From the NCBI GenBank assembly GCA_000310025.1, contig FN649733.1, positions 4,299,640-4,363,639 of the forward strand: 64,000 nucleotides of DNA, in the 5' to 3' direction. The DNA comes from Ectocarpus siliculosus. Its lineage: Eukaryota > Sar > Phaeophyceae > Ectocarpales > Ectocarpaceae. This document shows positions 61,301 through 64,000 of this stretch, in pieces. The position numbers were made by a program, and so were the translations under genes. The notes under the pieces were generated by a model. The model was not told the origin of the DNA, searched no databases, and saw nothing but the letters and a program-made list of their open reading frames with translations. The first letter of the stretch is position 1. The number at the start of each line of letters is the position of its first letter.

Positions 61301-64000
61301 TCATTCATGATTTAATTCATTCACTATTCACAATTCACTCATTCACGTACCCATTCATCCATTTACTCAGTCATGTACCAATTCACCCACCCATTCCTCC
61401 CTTCACTTGTTCACTCTCTCGTTATATAGACAGCAGGACAATTCACGCACCAACACTTCACCAAACCCTGACGACTCCGGGCAAGCAGTCACAAAGCCAA
61501 CACGCTATATATACAACACAAGATGAACCGTCCTGATTACACTGCAGCAAGTCCTTATATTGGTCGCCCTCGACCGAGATCGGGGATGTCGCTTGAAGAA
61601 ACGCGCCGTATCGTGAACCCCCTGCACCCGTGCGACAAGCCCTGCGTACCAGTTCTTCCGCTATTCCAAATAGTGTGCCTTCCATTCGATGAGCTCGTTA
61701 GAATGGCATTTTCTGCTGTTAAATAAGACGGTTACAGCACTCACCCATGCCCCTCATCCTCTCTAAGAACTCCCCGAGGCGGTCGATGCCGGCAGAGAAG
61801 GCACTCAAGGACTCGAATTGGTTGACAATCAAGGAAAGGTCGCCGAGGATGTGGTTGAAGGCACCGTACGATTGGCTGACCTGGTGAATAAAAAAGGTAG
61901 CAATCGTTGAGGAAAAAGGAGGGTTGTCTGGGGGTGATAGAACAGCAGCAGAAAACACCATCCGCCCTTGTCAGTGCCCAGCCACGTTTTGTTTGTGTAG
62001 GTTTGAGGCCGTGTACCCTGTGACTCGCTCGTGTCGGCAACAACATTGCAGGTCACACGCGAAAGCCGGAGGATGGGGTAGACGGAGGACCCTTCGAGAT
62101 GGTACCCCAAATATCGTGCACAGTATAGATATGTGCGACAGGTCGGAATAATTGAAATTGGCTGCCATGCGATTAGGTCACAGACCTGGTGCAAACTGCG
62201 GTGGTGATCGGGTGATTGGGTGAGTGAATATAGAGGCTACGCCTGACGACGACGCGAAGGGTTTTTAACCTGCGGCACGAATCTGAACGGTCCATGCCAG
62301 CAATGCAGGCCAAGTTGGTATTTACCTCGGTAAAGATACCACAAACGGCAGCAGTACATGTAGAAGCAATCCACGATACGACCGGCCTACATGCGCCGTC
62401 GTGCATTGAAAAACCTTCCCCTTTTCGGTGCAAATGACTTGACTGGCAGCATACTCGACGACTCGCTCACCACTCCGAGCTCGATCTTCCCTTGAAAGAA
62501 GAGCGGCGCCACCACGAAGCCTGGGAGGACCTGACCGATCCCGACGGAAACACAAAAGCACCGGGAGTTAGCGCTATGTCGCTACTGTTGCCTTATACCC
62601 CCACAGCACAAGGGTGAATGATACGGGGCCTCGACCGTTTCTGGACGATTCGGGACTACTCTTCACAAACCAATTGGAGAGACGCTATTGGACAATGAAC
62701 GACGGGCACATAACTGCGACTTGACTGAAGCAACCAAGTCGACGAAAGGACAACGGCACATGTTCACTCCAGTGAGAGCACTATCCGAACTTACGGGAGG
62801 GATTTAACGCTGGCGTCACGCGGAGCACATAGACATTCCATCGTGCAACGTGCGGTCAATGGTGCTGTCCAGACGATAAATATTCCCGTGAAGGGCCTCG
62901 CATCGGAGTTGGGCGATCGAAACTCGCCCGGCCAGAATCGCGGAAATCTCGAAACCCATGAATTTTTCGGGCTCAGCCAACACAACATGTTCGATGTAAC
63001 AAATCCTATCGAGAGCTTTGTTTGCCTGAATCGAGTACAGAGGCCTGAGGCTATAAAGACCACGTGCCTGGAATCCGGAAAGACATGCGTTCTTGGATAT
63101 AGTATCACCCAATCATCGCCAATCATCACGTCAATCAACCGGTTGACAGGCGAAAATACACTTCGGCGTGATGAAAAGGTGTGTGAACACATGTGATAGT
63201 CCACCACACCTGGATGAGATACCGATAGCCGGTGGTGAAGAACTCCAGGTTCCGCTGCGCGCGAATGACCTGGCCAAAGTTGTCCAAAGCCTTGCCGAAG
63301 CGCCGCTGGACCTCGTTCAACTCCTGCTGCACGCCCCCGTAGAAGGCAATTGACTCGGCATTCTCCCGCACGCGAATTAACGAGTACCTGTCCAGGAGGG
63401 TGGATTTGGGGGGGGGGGGGGGGTCCTGGTGGATGAGGTCGTAGTCGTGAGGAATTATGCATTCCCCCCTGTGCCATGCACAGCAGATAACTCGCAATTT
63501 CAGAGGGTGCCGAATTTTAGGATGGGGAAAACATTATCGGATGGGGAAAACTGGGACCGAGCGGCGGTGCTACAGCTGGGGCATGGCGCTTTCGGACGGA
63601 ACACACGTTGTTGAATCTACGCTACTTCGCTCGTAACGAAAACCGCTGATTGGCGGTGGGATAGGGAAACAAGTGCTGATAGGCTTCAGCGACCTAGCGC
63701 ACTAGACAGCACAGTTCGTCCTTGAGGTTCGAAGAAGCAACCTCGCCAGGACGAGTTCGAGATTGCATGTGGGTATCTCCTGCCCATGAAACTCCCGATA
63801 ACAAGCGCCGCAACAGGCCCAACATCTATCCCGTACCTACAGTCCGCCTACACCTGCAAGTAGCCGCGCATCTCTGGTACCCACCAATGTATAATGTGGA
63901 AACGGCGAGAGGAAGAGGAAGTTCGTCGAGGGGTTACAGGAAAGCGACCACACGACAACTCACCGGAAATCTGCCTCTGTCTGGAGCTGATCGAAGTTGA
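58316..64000 (-). CDS. ABC half-exporter of the YddA/SbmA-like, plant ABCD2-like type (5' partial)
   Basis: ATP-driven membrane exporter: ABC_membrane_2-type transmembrane domain followed by one ATPase domain. Minus-strand exons: 64000-63964 (partial), 63387-63210, 62530-62471, 61880-61745, 61180-60920, 60077-59952, 59604-59387, 59148-58972, 58561-58316, all in phase, about 479 residues. Landmarks: [60 protein letters not shown]; Walker [11 protein letters not shown]-loop LPQRPY; signature [15 protein letters not shown]; Walker B LAILDEST; switch His in [11 protein letters not shown]. All catalytic motifs are intact. An extra Ser/Pro/Asp-rich linker precedes the ATPase domain and an acidic insertion follows the Q-loop. 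The relatives (bacterial YddA/Rv1819c, plant chloroplast ABCD2, animal ABCD4) suggest a plastid or vesicle membrane, but the targeting sequence is outside the window. The substrate is unknown. Confidence 0.9.
59191..59203. repeat. Poly-G tract (poly-C on the ABC gene sense strand)
   Basis: Thirteen G, preceded by a short ACAAG repeat (59159-59179). On the coding strand it lies about 40 bases upstream of the acceptor of exon 59148-58972. Confidence 0.9.
61287..61415. repeat. Degenerate TTCA/CATTCA repeat
   Basis: About 130 bases of imperfect ATTCAC/ATTCAT units in an intron of the ABC transporter gene. Confidence 0.8.
63408..63423. repeat. Poly-G tract (poly-C on the ABC gene sense strand)
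   Basis: Sixteen G. On the coding strand the poly-C run ends about 18 bases before the acceptor of exon 63387-63210, in the position of a polypyrimidine tract. Confidence 0.9.

Noticed and set aside
1-64000. Operon, CRISPR array, phage or bacterial mobile-element structure
   Set aside because: All supported genes are spliced eukaryotic genes. There are no direct-repeat/spacer arrays, ribosome-binding sites or insertion-sequence termini.

Overview
The window is nuclear DNA of an intron-rich eukaryote. Genes are split into many exons, mostly 60-200 bases long, by introns of roughly 150-1200 bases. Splice sites are GT-AG with a few GC-AG exceptions. Base composition is near 50% GC, and CAG/CTG and C/G homopolymer tracts are frequent. 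Gene content (a eukaryotic xanthine dehydrogenase, seipin, LRRC49 of the tubulin polyglutamylase complex, a MORN protein, a YddA/plant-ABCD2-like ABC exporter) plus this architecture fits a flagellate-forming alga, most likely a brown alga or another stramenopile. That assignment is inference; no marker gene settles it.

Layout, left to right. 1-7207 (+): the 3' 14 exons of xanthine dehydrogenase, carrying the molybdenum-cofactor domain. 7208-12951: gene-poor. 12952-16839 (-): an HMG-box protein with a long low-complexity middle and a possible Tudor-like C-terminus. 20084-26122 (-): seipin, with a Gln-rich N-terminus and a very long disordered C-terminal tail. Its last intron contains an assembly fault: a run of 100 N flanked by degraded copies of the neighbouring sequence. 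28626-33435 (+): an unrecognised protein with a disordered N-terminus, a coiled coil and four membrane segments. 33436-38325: gene-poor. 38326-47571 (-): LRRC49-like protein. 49474-57196 (+): MORN-repeat protein, divergent from LRRC49. 58316 to beyond 64000 (-): ABC half-exporter, 5' end outside the window.

Exon models were built by matching protein-family landmarks and requiring both consensus splice sites and reading-phase continuity at each junction. Within the stated exon chains the phases agree throughout; first exons of several genes remain uncertain. LRRC49 and the MORN protein are both plausible ciliary/flagellar proteins and may share a promoter region. The other genes are functionally unrelated: purine catabolism, lipid-droplet biogenesis, chromatin and membrane transport. 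Nothing resembles an operon, CRISPR array or defence island.

The most noteworthy signals are the false duplication around the gap, poly-C tracts sitting just upstream of 3' splice sites (one of them apparently the cause of that fault), three phase-supported GC-AG introns, and the uncharacterised four-membrane-segment and HMG/Tudor-like proteins.
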